64,000 bases of DNA from Maridesulfovibrio sp. GTDB taxonomy: Bacteria; Desulfobacterota; Desulfovibrionia; Desulfovibrionales; Desulfovibrionaceae. Of the stretch, positions 18,091-26,886 are shown piece by piece. The stretch is taken from positions 1,901,501-1,965,500 of the forward strand of contig NZ_OY781616.1 of assembly GCF_963677005.1 (NCBI RefSeq), written 5' to 3'. Position numbers and translations under genes: made by a program. Numbering within the stretch: position 1 is the stretch's first letter; every line of letters begins with the position of its first letter. Under the pieces are notes generated by a model. It did not search any database. It had not been told where the DNA came from and saw nothing but the letters and a program-made list of their open reading frames with translations.

Positions 18091-18429
18091 TTAGAGATTC
18101 AGTTTGATTCCCTTTTCTTTAGCGGCCTTGGCATTGCTGCTGCGGTCGTAGTAATGGGTATGCAGGAGATGATGGGATTCATGTCCGCAGGGACCGTCAT
18201 GCAGGAAACCGTTCTTTGGATTATAAATTTTTATAATCATCGGGTTATCCTGAGACTTTCTGTATTTGTAGATGCTCTTGTCTGCATCGGCGGCATAAAC
18301 GGATTGCTGGCGGAGCGCTATGAAATCCATAATATCCGCTACGGCTTCCTTGGCAACATTCACGCCCAGGACCGCATATCCGGCCACTGCACCTGCGGCC
18401 TTGATGAAACTGCGTCTGCTTAATTTCAT
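18091..18429 (-). CDS. hydB: Periplasmic [FeFe] hydrogenase small subunit
   Basis: 112 aa. A Tat signal (SRRSFIK followed by a hydrophobic stretch) at the N-terminus is cleaved or retained on export. The mature part carries the small-subunit features seen in Desulfovibrio HydB: YKYRKSQDNPMI and a His-rich segment (GHESHHLLHTHYYDR) before the C-terminal helix. The subunit wraps around HydA and, as known for this family, carries the folded large subunit out through the Tat system. It starts 12 bases after hydA ends. Confidence 0.93.
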   Translation of the reverse strand: MKLSRRSFIKAAGAVAGYAVLGVNVAKEAVADIMDFIALRQQSVYAADADKSIYKYRKSQDNPMIIKIYNPKNGFLHDGPCGHESHHLLHTHYYDRSSNAKAAKEKGIKLNL

Positions 18430-18441
18430 GTCAGTTTCTCC

Positions 18442-19776
18442 TTATGCCTTGATTTTACGCGCTCTGAAACGTTTGTTGATCTGAGCGACAGTCGAACGGA
18501 ACAGAGAGGCCCTTATTTCAGGATCAAGAGGCTGCCCGCCGCCGTTTACGCAACCGCCGGGACAGGTCATGATTTCAATGAAATGATAGGGGGATTTTCC
18601 TGCCCTGACTTCATCACAAAGTTTGGCAGCATTGCCCAGACCGCTGGCTACAGCAACTTTCGCCACACCGAAGTTGGGTATTTCGATATCGGCAGTCTTG
18701 ATGCCTTCGTGAGCACGTACAACCTTGATTGAAGGATTCTCCAGTTTTGTTCCGGAAAGGACTTCGTAAGCGAGCCTGAGGGCTGCTTCCATTACGCCGC
18801 CGCTGTTCCCGAAAATGGTAGCAGCACCGGTGGATTCACCAAGTACCGGATCAGGTTGTTCGTCAGGCAGGCTGTTGAAGTCAATGCCGGCCTTCTTGAT
18901 CATGTAAGCCAGTTCACGGGTATTGATGGTGGCATCAATGTCCCTGTCAAAACCGCTGTCGTTCATTTCAGTGCGCACGCCCTCGTATTTCTTGGCGATG
19001 CAGGGCATGATAGACACGCTGTATATCTTCTTGGCCGGAGTATCCGTCGACTCTGCTCCATAGGTCTTGACCAGAGGGGCAAGCATGCCGATGGGAGACT
19101 TGCAGGTCGAAAGGTTCGGAATAAGGTCGGGATAGAAGGTTTCCGCAAACCTGATCCAGCCGGGACAGCAGGAAGTGAACTGGGGCAAAGGCTTGGCGTC
19201 CTTCGTTCCCTGACTCTTGATCCTGCCGATAAGTTCAGTGCCTTCTTCCATGATGGTTAAGTCAGCGGTGAACTCGTTGTCCCATATGTAGTCGAATCCG
19301 AGTTTACGCAGGGCTGCATGCATCTTTCCGCCTACGTACGTTCCGGTCTGATAACCGAAACACTCACCGAGTCCGTAGCGGACTGCCGGAGCAGGCATGG
19401 AAACAACAATAGTATTGGGATCCTTGAGCTTTTCGGCCAATTCGTCCACAAAGGAGACACCTTCATAAATGGCACCGTAAGGACAGTTGACAAGACACTG
19501 TCCGCAGTTCATGCAGACACCGGGATCAACTATCTGATGTATGCCGTCCTCGTTGATGGACTGGATAGCTCCGCTGACACAATGTTCTTCACATGCCCCG
19601 CATGCCTGACATTTGGATTCATCAACCCGTACAAACCGTATGGAATCCGGATCTACACCTGCAGGCGGAGCGTACATGCTGTACTCAACACCTTCAATTA
19701 GTTTGGAATTCTCATTTGCAGCCGGCTGGACGGCGGCAGCTCCGGCCGGCGGGGACTTTGGCGCGCATCCTGACAT
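18442..19776 (-). CDS. hydA: Periplasmic [FeFe] hydrogenase large subunit
   Basis: 444 aa. Catalyses reversible H2 oxidation; in this family it passes electrons to periplasmic cytochrome c3. Two N-terminal [4Fe-4S] ferredoxin motifs (CQACGACEEHC and CMNCGQCLVNC) precede the H-cluster domain, with the three signatures TSCCPGW, MPCIAKKYE and TCPGGCVNGGGQP. Length and order match periplasmic Desulfovibrio HydA, with an N-terminal extension of about 30 Ala/Pro-rich residues (MSGCAPKSPPAGAAAVQ) that is not a standard signal peptide. AAGGAGG lies 6 bases before the ATG. An imperfect palindrome directly upstream may be the operator. Confidence 0.97.
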   Translation of the reverse strand: MSGCAPKSPPAGAAAVQPAANENSKLIEGVEYSMYAPPAGVDPDSIRFVRVDESKCQACGACEEHCVSGAIQSINEDGIHQIVDPGVCMNCGQCLVNCPYGAIYEGVSFVDELAEKLKDPNTIVVSMPAPAVRYGLGECFGYQTGTYVGGKMHAALRKLGFDYIWDNEFTADLTIMEEGTELIGRIKSQGTKDAKPLPQFTSCCPGWIRFAETFYPDLIPNLSTCKSPIGMLAPLVKTYGAESTDTPAKKIYSVSIMPCIAKKYEGVRTEMNDSGFDRDIDATINTRELAYMIKKAGIDFNSLPDEQPDPVLGESTGAATIFGNSGGVMEAALRLAYEVLSGTKLENPSIKVVRAHEGIKTADIEIPNFGVAKVAVASGLGNAAKLCDEVRAGKSPYHFIEIMTCPGGCVNGGGQPLDPEIRASLFRSTVAQINKRFRARKIKA

Positions 19777-20113
19777 GCGTAGCCTCCTTTGTTAACATTG
19801 TTAAACAAAACGTCGAATACACCAAACACTCAATAAAAAAACGTAACACTAAAGAATTACTAATACACTTCTATTATTCATGTCAATTGATCGCATCAAA
19901 GATTATTTCATTGTAAAAACAGGCGATTGTCTGTTTGTGCTGTGCCGGGCAGGACAGACGTACCGGATATATGAGGCGTAAAATAATGAACTGTATAACT
20001 ACGAAGTTCGGCTTGAAGCGGAAGGGCTCCAAGGGCCCCTGAAAAAAAGAGTAATGAAGTCCACAAGCGGGACAGATGGATAAAATCAGAATACTGCGGA
20101 TAGGGGCACGTTT
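19777..20113. other. hydA upstream region
   Basis: About 340 bases without a gene, AT-rich near hydA. On the minus strand a TTGACA (19881-19886) with only a weak -10 candidate about 17 bases later may be the hydA promoter. The operator-like palindrome at 19788-19809 is listed separately. Confidence 0.4.
19788..19809 (-). promoter_or_regulatory. Rex-like imperfect palindrome upstream of hydA
   Basis: Arms TTTGTTAAC and GTTAAACAAA face each other around a 3-base centre. The half-sites resemble the TTGTTAA...TTAACAA boxes of the redox repressor Rex, though one arm has an extra A. It ends 12 bases before the hydA start codon, a position where a repressor could block transcription. Assignment to Rex is tentative. 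Confidence 0.35.
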
Positions 20114-20881
20114 TTACCGTTTAATTAAAATAGCCTGCCCTGTGAGGTTGTATATGAAGGTTGCGTCATTTCTGCCGGAAATCTCATTCACAAACCTGGT
20201 AATCCCACGGCATGACGCAAAGCCGTAGTCATCGAAAACAATAACTCCACCACTGACCATTCTCGGCCAGATCCAGGCAAACGTCGATCTTGCAGACTCA
20301 TAGACATCTACATCAATATGAGCAAGCTTCAGCGGCACACCGACCAGAGCGGCTGTCTCTTCCGGAAATACGCCTTTGAGCACAGCAACACGGTCCAATC
20401 CCCTTGAAAGCACATCGGCCTTCACCTGTGCTGCACTTGTATCGTTAAAGTCGCCGTCCAGATGATGATTGTCACGGTCCGAAGTCTTAACTATCCCTGT
20501 AAAAGTATCGCACAGGTAAACAGCCGCATCCTGACCAGTCTGTTCCGCCCGGGTTGCCATCAGAATCCCGCTGCCGCCTTTCCAGACACCAACTTCCAAT
20601 ATGGCCCCTTGAAGATTTCGAACCTGAGCAGTTAAATTCCACAAAGAGTGCAGCCTATAGACATCAACACATGTCAAGGACCTTATATTTTCATAAATTT
20701 CAATAAATTTACTATCCAGAGCCCATGGGCAATAGGTTGCAACGGGCATGATGGTCTGGTGTGAATTGTCGGCAGAGACCGTTTTTTTGCGTACCACGTA
20801 TCCGTTTTTATTCAACAAACTTACTATATCTGCCAAATTTTGTGTCACAGGATGTCCGGCTTTATCTGGTTGTAATTGCAA
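20114..20881 (-). CDS. TylF/MycF-like O-methyltransferase
   Basis: 255 aa, soluble, class I SAM-dependent methyltransferase of the macrocin O-methyltransferase (TylF) type. Seen: SAM-binding ILEVGVWKGGSG, LCDTFTGIVKTS, and the metal-site region AHIDVDVYESARSTFAW followed by IVFDDYGFASCRG with its Asp pair. Such enzymes methylate sugar hydroxyls in natural products or surface glycans; the substrate here is unknown. It stands alone, with no biosynthetic genes adjoining. The start is uncertain: the frame opens with a TTG at 20881 without a good ribosome site, and an internal GTG at about residue 12 is an alternative. Confidence 0.75.
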   Translation of the reverse strand: MQLQPDKAGHPVTQNLADIVSLLNKNGYVVRKKTVSADNSHQTIMPVATYCPWALDSKFIEIYENIRSLTCVDVYRLHSLWNLTAQVRNLQGAILEVGVWKGGSGILMATRAEQTGQDAAVYLCDTFTGIVKTSDRDNHHLDGDFNDTSAAQVKADVLSRGLDRVAVLKGVFPEETAALVGVPLKLAHIDVDVYESARSTFAWIWPRMVSGGVIVFDDYGFASCRGITRFVNEISGRNDATFIYNLTGQAILIKR

Positions 20882-21125
20882 TGGGAATCAAAAACAGAAT
20901 AAATTAGCGCGAGGAAGATCAAAACATCACCACCACTAATCATCACAATATCAACATATTATTATGCTAAATTACCTTTTTGTGACCTTTATTCCATTTC
21001 TTAAGATATCTCAAGGTATATTATTATATACATTGCTTTTACCTTATTGTTTTTGCAATATGCAATTCACAAGTCATGAAGTTTCATTTTGTTGAACTGA
21101 AAATCTTACCATCAGGGGGAGAATA
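20882..21125. other. Gene-free AT-rich stretch
   Basis: About 245 AT-rich bases with several short palindromes (GTATA...TATAC near 21016, TTGCA-ATA-TGCAA near 21053). No clear promoter was identified. Confidence 0.4.
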
Positions 21126-21176
21126 ATGATGCCCGAATATTTTGACAGACAGTTTGAATCTCCTGTTAAGGCATAA
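21126..21176 (+). CDS. Possible 15-16 aa micro-ORF
   Basis: A frame of 16 codons starting with two ATGs (MMPEYFDRQFESPVKA, then TAA). A strong ribosome site AGGGGGAG lies 4 bases before the first and 7 before the second ATG, and an intrinsic terminator follows 15 bases after the stop. The combination suggests a short transcript with a translated micro-ORF. No family is recognised and chance is possible. Confidence 0.35.
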   Translation: MMPEYFDRQFESPVKA

Positions 21177-21191
21177 TTTTCAACCAGACAG

Positions 21192-21225
21192 AAAAGGACC
21201 CGTAATACTACTTCCGGGTCCTTTT
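21192..21225. terminator. Bidirectional intrinsic terminator
   Basis: Arms AAAAGGACCCG and CGGGTCCTTTT form an 11-bp stem with U-tracts on both strands. It serves the cupin gene on the minus strand and possibly the micro-ORF transcript on the plus strand. Confidence 0.8.
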
Positions 21226-21251
21226 CTGCTTAAAGTTAAAGCAACTATCGA

Positions 21252-21602
21252 CTATTTCAACTTCAGGAAGTCTCCATCGACAATAAGCAGTTTTACCCCG
21301 TCCTTTGTAACGGACCGGTGAGAACTCAGATCATCAGAGACAACGTATGACATTCCCGGAGTCAGCACGGAACTTGTCCCGTCTTCCTGTTCATTTGTGA
21401 CTTTACCTTCAAGACAATGAACAATGTGGCCTTTCTGACACCAGTGATCTGCTACATATCCGGCAGAATACTCTACAATACGTATCCGCAGGCCGTGAAA
21501 CTGCAATGTCTGCCAATATGCAACACCGCTTTCACCTTTATGCTCCGTTTTTTCCACCTTGCTCCAGTCAATTGTCTGGAAAGGTATATTCAAATCGTCC
21601 AT
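21252..21602 (-). CDS. DHCW-motif cupin-fold protein
   Basis: 116 aa single-domain cupin. The sequence VADHWCQKGHIVHCLEGKV corresponds to the DHCW-motif family, with His and Cys residues likely to ligate a metal; the second cupin half ends PGMSYVVSDDLSSHRS. Function in the family is not established; small cupins of this type are often stress- or metal-related. It is transcribed alone and ends at the bidirectional terminator. Confidence 0.8.
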   Translation of the reverse strand: MDDLNIPFQTIDWSKVEKTEHKGESGVAYWQTLQFHGLRIRIVEYSAGYVADHWCQKGHIVHCLEGKVTNEQEDGTSSVLTPGMSYVVSDDLSSHRSVTKDGVKLLIVDGDFLKLK

Positions 21603-21838
21603 AAAAACTCCATTTCAGTTATATTTTTATAAAATCAAAGACAAAACACAGAAAACCCAAAAAATATTTACGTCACACCTCAAACAACTGTACCGGAAGT
21701 AAAAACATGAAGTTGGACTGACCGGCATCTCGGCCACGTAGAAACAGGCATGGCGCTTGCCGAAATAGGTGTCTCTTTGATACTCAGCGGGAACAATAGA
21801 GTTTCAGTCCTTTTCGGGACCTGAATGGAAATAATAAA

Positions 21839-23593
21839 ATGGCTTACCAATCGGAACAACTGAACCGCAACGGAAACAAGATGCAGAAACAGATTTCTTT
21901 TTTCAAGGGATTTTATAAATTGATTTCACCCTATTGGAGGTCCGAAGAAAAATGGAAGGCCTGGGGGTTACTGGCCGTAATTGTGACCATGAACCTCGGC
22001 ATAGTCTATATAAATGTTCGCCTCAACTCCTGGTACAGAAGTTTTTACAATGCACTCGAAGCAAAAGATGTTGATGCTTTTTTTAAATATATCATAGAAT
22101 TCAGCATCCTTGCCGGCATATTCATCCTGCTGGCTGTCTATGCGCTCTACCTGAACCAGATGCTCCAGATCAAATGGCGTAAATGGGTGACCGACAATTA
22201 TCTCTCCCGCTGGCTCCGAGAAAAAAACTACTACCGGCTTACGCTTCTTTCTCCCGAAACAGACAACCCCGACCAGCGCATAAGCGAAGACATCAACATG
22301 CTGGTAGAGCTTACCCTCAGTCTCGGGCTGGGCATAATGCGGGCTGTAGTAACACTGGTTTCCTTTGTAATTATCCTGTGGGGCATTTCCGGTCCCCTCG
22401 ATTTTTCATTCAACGGGTTCGGCTTTCATATTCCCGGATACATGGTCTGGGCTGCACTTTTATACTCCATTCTGGGAACGTGGCTGACCATGAAGGTCGG
22501 TGGTCCCCTGACCAGACTCAACTTCGACCAGCAGCGTCTGGAAGCCGACTTCAGATTCAGTCTGGTCAGACTGCGTGAAAACAGCGAGAGCATTGCCGTC
22601 TACGGTGGAGAAAAGCAGGAGGGCGGACACTTCCTGCATCGATTCAAACTTGTTGTCGAGAACTATTGGAAAATAATGCGCAGGCAGAAAAAACTGACCT
22701 GGCTGACCAGCAGCTATAATCAGGCTGCGGTGATCTTTCCCATTCTGGTGGCTGCTCCCCGCTATTTTGCCGGAGTGATTCAGCTCGGCGGACTGATGCA
22801 GATTGCATCGGCCTTCGGACAGGTTCACGATGCCCTGTCTTATATAGTCAACTCCTACGTGGGCATAGCCGAATGGATCGCTGTTGTAAGACGACTTACC
22901 GGATTTACCGAACAGATGGAGATGGTCGAAAGACATAAAAATGAAGAAAAAATCAGAATAGGCAGCACTGACAGCGACTTCAGGGTAAGTTCTCTGGAAG
23001 TGTCCCTTCCGGACGGCCGCACCCTGCTATCCGATCTCAACCTTGAACTGACTCGCGGAAAAAGGCTTATCATAACAGGACCATCGGGATGCGGAAAAAG
23101 CACCCTGCTCAGAACGCTTGCCGGAATATGGCCCTTCGGACAGGGCGAAATAGACATGCCCGCCAGAGACAAAGTCATGTTTTTGTCCCAGAAACCGTAC
23201 CTGCCGCTGGGCACACTCCGCCAGGCCATGTACTACCCCGGATCACCGGAAGAAGGAGATACCCGGATAGAAGAACTGATGAAATTCTCCAACCTTGAAC
23301 ACCTGACCGGAGAACTGGACACCTACGGAAACTGGGGACAGGTCCTGAGCCTGGGAGAACAGCAGCGAGTGGCCTTTGTGCGCATCCTCCTGAACAAACC
23401 TGAGTATCTTTTCATGGATGAAGCCACCGCTTCACTTGATGAAGAACTGGAAAACAGAATGTATTCAAGAATATTTAAGGAATGTCCGGACATGGCGGTG
23501 ATCAGCATAGGCCACCGCAGCACCCTTCTGGAACTGCACGATCTGCGCCTGAAACTCACCGGCAAAGCAGAGTGGGAACTGGTTCCGGCCTGA
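21839..23593 (+). CDS. BacA/YddA-like ABC transporter, fused permease-ATPase
   Basis: 584 aa. N-terminal membrane domain of the SbmA/BacA type (about 15-330, with YINVRLNSWYRSFYNAL typical of this family) fused to an ATPase: Walker A GPSGCGKST, signature LSLGEQQR, Walker B YLFMDEATASLDEE. Relatives import peptides, cobalamin or antimicrobial peptides, or act in envelope lipid homeostasis; substrate cannot be read from sequence. The start ATG at 21839 has only a weak ribosome site; an internal ATG at 21881 is an alternative. No partner gene adjoins. Confidence 0.85.
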   Translation: MAYQSEQLNRNGNKMQKQISFFKGFYKLISPYWRSEEKWKAWGLLAVIVTMNLGIVYINVRLNSWYRSFYNALEAKDVDAFFKYIIEFSILAGIFILLAVYALYLNQMLQIKWRKWVTDNYLSRWLREKNYYRLTLLSPETDNPDQRISEDINMLVELTLSLGLGIMRAVVTLVSFVIILWGISGPLDFSFNGFGFHIPGYMVWAALLYSILGTWLTMKVGGPLTRLNFDQQRLEADFRFSLVRLRENSESIAVYGGEKQEGGHFLHRFKLVVENYWKIMRRQKKLTWLTSSYNQAAVIFPILVAAPRYFAGVIQLGGLMQIASAFGQVHDALSYIVNSYVGIAEWIAVVRRLTGFTEQMEMVERHKNEEKIRIGSTDSDFRVSSLEVSLPDGRTLLSDLNLELTRGKRLIITGPSGCGKSTLLRTLAGIWPFGQGEIDMPARDKVMFLSQKPYLPLGTLRQAMYYPGSPEEGDTRIEELMKFSNLEHLTGELDTYGNWGQVLSLGEQQRVAFVRILLNKPEYLFMDEATASLDEELENRMYSRIFKECPDMAVISIGHRSTLLELHDLRLKLTGKAEWELVPA

Positions 23594-23617
23594 GACTGAG
23601 GCACACACAAGACAATT

Positions 23618-23668
23618 CCGAAAAATCAAGGGGCTCCCCGCTGGTAACCAGTTACCGAGGGGGGCCCT
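23618..23668 (-). terminator. Terminator-like long hairpin between convergent genes
   Basis: An imperfect 19-bp palindrome with an inner GGTAAC/GTTACC stem and outer CCCC/GGGG and GGGC/GCCC blocks (23629-23668). On the minus strand TTGATTTTTC follows, so it can terminate the gene ending at 23667, whose stop codon it overlaps. Confidence 0.55.
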
Positions 23669-24476
23669 ATTCGCCTGAAAAAGTAACCCGGGTTCCGACC
23701 TGCTCTTCCGGCCTGAGCATTACACTTTTTGTGCGAGCGGCCTTTATGATGGTATACCTGATTTTTGAAGTAGGCAGAGTCTGCCGGACTTCCACCCGCA
23801 TGTTTTCGCCGACCTGTTCAGTTATGTTGTAGTCCCATCCCTGGTCGTTGAAAATATCTTCCACTGCTAGCTGAGCATCCGGAGACAAATGATGGAAAAA
23901 CAGAACATGGACCCTGGTATCGGACCCGTATCTGCTTTTCATGATATCAATCAGCCCCATGCAGTTCTTCCCGAGAATCCTGGCAAGGTAAGCACAAGTT
24001 TCCGATTGTCTTCGCGGGTCATTCATGGCCATTCTTTTACCCTTGGCCTTCTTCTGCCCCAGCACTTCACCGCTTACCCGGTCAATCACCGAGACCTCCA
24101 GCAGCTGTTTAAGAACGCACCCCTTGTTGTTTACAGGAGTTGAAGTCTGGCGCAGGTGCAGTTGAACCATGCAGTCAGCCCCCAGAGCCTTGGCGAATTT
24201 GAGATGCATTTTCTGCTCATCGTCAATGCTCAGGGCTATATCCTCTCGGCGTTGCTCAATACTCTGCGGGATGGTAACCCGAAACCCCTCGGCACTTATT
24301 CTGTCCCGATACAACTGCATAAGGCTGTCCAGCGCTGCTCTCTTAGGCCCCGCACCGGGGACAGGGCCGACCGGGACTATAAGAACCCGCACATTCCCAA
24401 GGTTGGCCGCATGAGTCCGAGCAGGCAAAATAAACAACATGCACAGCAGAAACAGCAACGGATAAATTTTATTCAA
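23667..24476 (-). CDS. Secreted protein linked to PP2C/FHA operon
   Basis: 269 aa with a Sec signal peptide (ending near ARTHAA). No family is firmly recognised. The segment ALGADCMVQLHLRQT...LLEVSVIDRVSGEVLGQKKAKG resembles the FlgO/CsgG-like fold in which a periplasmic domain reports an activity such as 'tolB-like' binding, but this is a weak likeness. The start is TTG with AGGAGG shortly before it. It follows the PP2C gene by 41 bases and so likely belongs to the FHA-PP2C operon. Confidence 0.65.
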   Translation of the reverse strand: MNKIYPLLFLLCMLFILPARTHAANLGNVRVLIVPVGPVPGAGPKRAALDSLMQLYRDRISAEGFRVTIPQSIEQRREDIALSIDDEQKMHLKFAKALGADCMVQLHLRQTSTPVNNKGCVLKQLLEVSVIDRVSGEVLGQKKAKGKRMAMNDPRRQSETCAYLARILGKNCMGLIDIMKSRYGSDTRVHVLFFHHLSPDAQLAVEDIFNDQGWDYNITEQVGENMRVEVRQTLPTSKIRYTIIKAARTKSVMLRPEEQVGTRVTFSGE

Positions 24477-24517
24477 AGCCCCTCCTAATCTAAAAACATC
24501 GCCTGCCCTGCCTATGG

Positions 24518-25294
24518 CTAAACCCTGCTCCGGATAAAATCAACAACCCCCCGAGCCTTATCGAGCAGGGACTCCGGCTCTCCCTGCGCTCTCACGCAGA
24601 CCACGGTAATATTATCATGTCCGGCCTGTTCCAGACTGTCCGATAAGAGCCGGTCAGTTATCGCATCACAATCCCCTGAACTGCGTACAACCTTTTCCAG
24701 TTCCTGAGGTTTATCCCAATGGGTCATGCCGTCACTGGCCAGCAGAAAATATGTATCACCGGAAATCTTGCCCTGGGTCCTGCCGACTTCGGGGGGGGCT
24801 TCACCAAGACCGAGAGCCTGCGTCAAGCGGCTGCGATGTGGATGGGTAGCTGCTTCTTCCGGAGTAATTTCACCCCAGTTGACCAATTGCTGAGCGGCAG
24901 TATGATCCACGGTAAGCTGTCTGATACCTTTCGGACCGATCAGCCAGACACGGGAATCCCCTACCCAGCAGACAGTCCAGGCTTCGCCGCAAAGCTGCAG
25001 GACTGCCACGGTAGACCCCGGCCTTGGACCTTCTTCCTCCGAGACAGGGAGCGCACGCACGGCCTCATGTGCGGCTAGAACGGCATTTTCCAGAGATTCG
25101 CCCATACGGATACGTTGCGCAATGATTCCGACCGCTGTTTCGCTGGCCACTTCCCCTTTGCTGTGCCCGCCAAGTCCGTCACACACCACGAAAAGTCCAA
25201 GGTCCGGTTGTACCAGAAAACTGTCCTCGTTATGGGGACGAACCTTGCCGGTATGGGTCCTGCCGCTGCTGTCGACTTTCATTTCCATGGACAC
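24518..25294 (-). CDS. PP2C-family Ser/Thr protein phosphatase
   Basis: 258 aa, cytoplasmic, Stp1-like. Metal- and phosphate-binding motifs are all visible: VRPHNEDS, CDGLGGHSKGEVAS, GSTVAVLQL, WVGDSRVW, LASDGMTHWD and GHDNITVVCV. It should reverse phosphorylation by the Ser/Thr kinase encoded at 27468-29570. The frame opens at a GTG (25294) with AAAGGA about 9 bases upstream; ATGs at 25288 and 25282 are alternatives. It starts 4 bases after the FHA gene stop. Confidence 0.92.
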   Translation of the reverse strand: MSMEMKVDSSGRTHTGKVRPHNEDSFLVQPDLGLFVVCDGLGGHSKGEVASETAVGIIAQRIRMGESLENAVLAAHEAVRALPVSEEEGPRPGSTVAVLQLCGEAWTVCWVGDSRVWLIGPKGIRQLTVDHTAAQQLVNWGEITPEEAATHPHRSRLTQALGLGEAPPEVGRTQGKISGDTYFLLASDGMTHWDKPQELEKVVRSSGDCDAITDRLLSDSLEQAGHDNITVVCVRAQGEPESLLDKARGVVDFIRSRV

Positions 25295-25298
25295 GGTC

Positions 25299-26663
25299 TC
25301 ATTTCCTTTCCGCTATGGTTTTTACGGTCAACCGCGCATTACCTATCACGAGTACGTCATTATCCTTGAGGACCGCTTTATTCCCCGGTTCTGCGCCCGC
25401 GATTCCTATTTCACCGGAATCGTCCTGCGTGAGAAAGGCCAGCCCTTCATCAAACGAAATGGCACCGACCATTCTTTCCAACCCCGGAATGGCAATCAAT
25501 TGATTCTCTCCACCAAGCGAGACCGAAACATCAACCATGATGAAAACGGCTCCGTTCTCTACCCCTTCCACTCCCGTAAGCCTGGCGGCATCACCATTTT
25601 CTCCACTTACGAACTCAAGGTGATTGGAGTTGGGAAGCATGACGACATCCCCGTTTTCCAAACATTTGCTGGAAACGTCTTCATCGTTTACCGCAAGGTG
25701 TGCCTCGCCGTTGGCTACGGCAAAATAACGTCCGGAATCGAATTTGAACCAGGCATGCGGTCCGCGTGAAATATGCGGATCACGAAATGAGAAATTCCAC
25801 GTCCCTGCACTGTCCACCCGCCCTAATCCCTGCACCGGTCCGGGTACAATCACCACTCTTCCGGCAGAAGCCCCTTCAAGGGTCAGTCCTTTGATGGCAA
25901 CAAACAATTCGCCAGCCTGCTCCCTGAGTTCACCGGAAACAGGTGCGGGGGAATTATCCAGCAGTTCCCTCAGGGCAAACGGGTCACGGCGGAGAATTGC
26001 TTCGCGCACAGCCGCTTCCGTTTCCGCCTGTGTAAGATACCTGCACTTACGGGAGCGCAGCATAAGATATACAATTCCACCAAGCAAAAGCACTACACCG
26101 GCACCGCCACCCGCGATTTCATTTTTATACAGCCGCACGTATGAATTATCTATCCTGGCCCGTCCGACCAGCTGCTTGGTGTCCGCCTTGAGGAGCTTGA
26201 TATCTATATAGAATTTCCCTTCCTCCCAGAAATAGTCACCCTGAACAATCCACTGCGCCTTCAGGGCTCCGCCGAGGTCGATCTTGTCTTCCTCGTCAAC
26301 GGAAATATTCTCGGTGTCATCCATTATGACTTCTTCAAAACGCCGCCAGTCGGAATCCCGAACCATAAAAATCCTGGTATCGCTGAAAACCTTTTCAACC
26401 TCATCATGCACAGTCTGACTTTGCGCCTGCTGGGCTTCAGAAAGATGCTCCGAGCTATCCGCTCCCTGCGGAAGAAAACCACCCACAAGAACGCCCTTCA
26501 ACGGCAGCCTGATATTTTTTGCAATCAAATCATCCTTGAGTTGAACGACAAGCCCTTCGGACATACGCTGCAAAACATTTTTACCGGGAATCTGTTCGGC
26601 AAAAGCCATTGATGCACAAAGACCCAATAAAATTGTGATCGATAGAATTCTGGTTGTTTTCAT
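25299..26663 (-). CDS. Membrane protein with periplasmic FlgO-like and cytoplasmic FHA domain
   Basis: 454 aa. A signal peptide (to SMAFA) and a periplasmic domain of about 165 aa with a FlgO/CsgG-like stretch (LGGALKAQWIVQGDYFWEEGKFYIDIKLLKADT) precede one membrane helix (about 187-206), followed by a cytoplasmic part. There, DPHISRGPHAWFKF...NGEAHLAVNDEDVSSKCLENGDVVML matches an FHA domain, and a second FHA-like region may follow (NKAVLKDNDVLVIGNARLTV). The layout fits a sensor that transmits a periplasmic state to phosphorylation signalling. A copy of the AGCGTAGG-N18-CCCCTT motif lies 84 bases upstream. Confidence 0.75.
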   Translation of the reverse strand: MKTTRILSITILLGLCASMAFAEQIPGKNVLQRMSEGLVVQLKDDLIAKNIRLPLKGVLVGGFLPQGADSSEHLSEAQQAQSQTVHDEVEKVFSDTRIFMVRDSDWRRFEEVIMDDTENISVDEEDKIDLGGALKAQWIVQGDYFWEEGKFYIDIKLLKADTKQLVGRARIDNSYVRLYKNEIAGGGAGVVLLLGGIVYLMLRSRKCRYLTQAETEAAVREAILRRDPFALRELLDNSPAPVSGELREQAGELFVAIKGLTLEGASAGRVVIVPGPVQGLGRVDSAGTWNFSFRDPHISRGPHAWFKFDSGRYFAVANGEAHLAVNDEDVSSKCLENGDVVMLPNSNHLEFVSGENGDAARLTGVEGVENGAVFIMVDVSVSLGGENQLIAIPGLERMVGAISFDEGLAFLTQDDSGEIGIAGAEPGNKAVLKDNDVLVIGNARLTVKTIAERK

Positions 26664-26746
26664 AATACGTTCTTATGCTTCAGTTGGCGGAATTATTTAA
26701 CTTTATGTCTAACACAAATTTCTTAACCAAATTACTGATAAACCGA

Positions 26747-26778
26747 AAGGGGTGTTTGAACATAAATAAACCTACGCT
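26747..26778 (-). promoter_or_regulatory. AGCGTAGG-N18-CCCCTT motif, copy C
   Basis: Read on the minus strand, AGCGTAGG (26778-26771), 18 bases, then CCCCTT (26752-26747). The near edge is 84 bases from the start codon of the FHA gene. The same pair with the same spacing stands upstream of the kinase gene. Confidence 0.6.
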
Positions 26779-26781
26779 TTA

Positions 26782-26819
26782 AAAGAAAAATTCCCCCGGT
26801 TCAATATGAGCCGAGGGAA
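26782..26819 (-). terminator. Intrinsic terminator after the secreted-protein gene
   Basis: Minus-strand stem TTCCCTCGG/CCGGGGGAA (with one mismatch) followed by TTTTTCTTTT. It lies about 67 bases after the stop at 26887 and separates the kinase operon from the FHA-PP2C operon. Confidence 0.75.
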
Positions 26820-26886
26820 ATAACAGCTGTTTCGGGCAAACAAAAGGTTGCCGCTCAGCATATCCGGTTCTGACCGGAATAAAACT

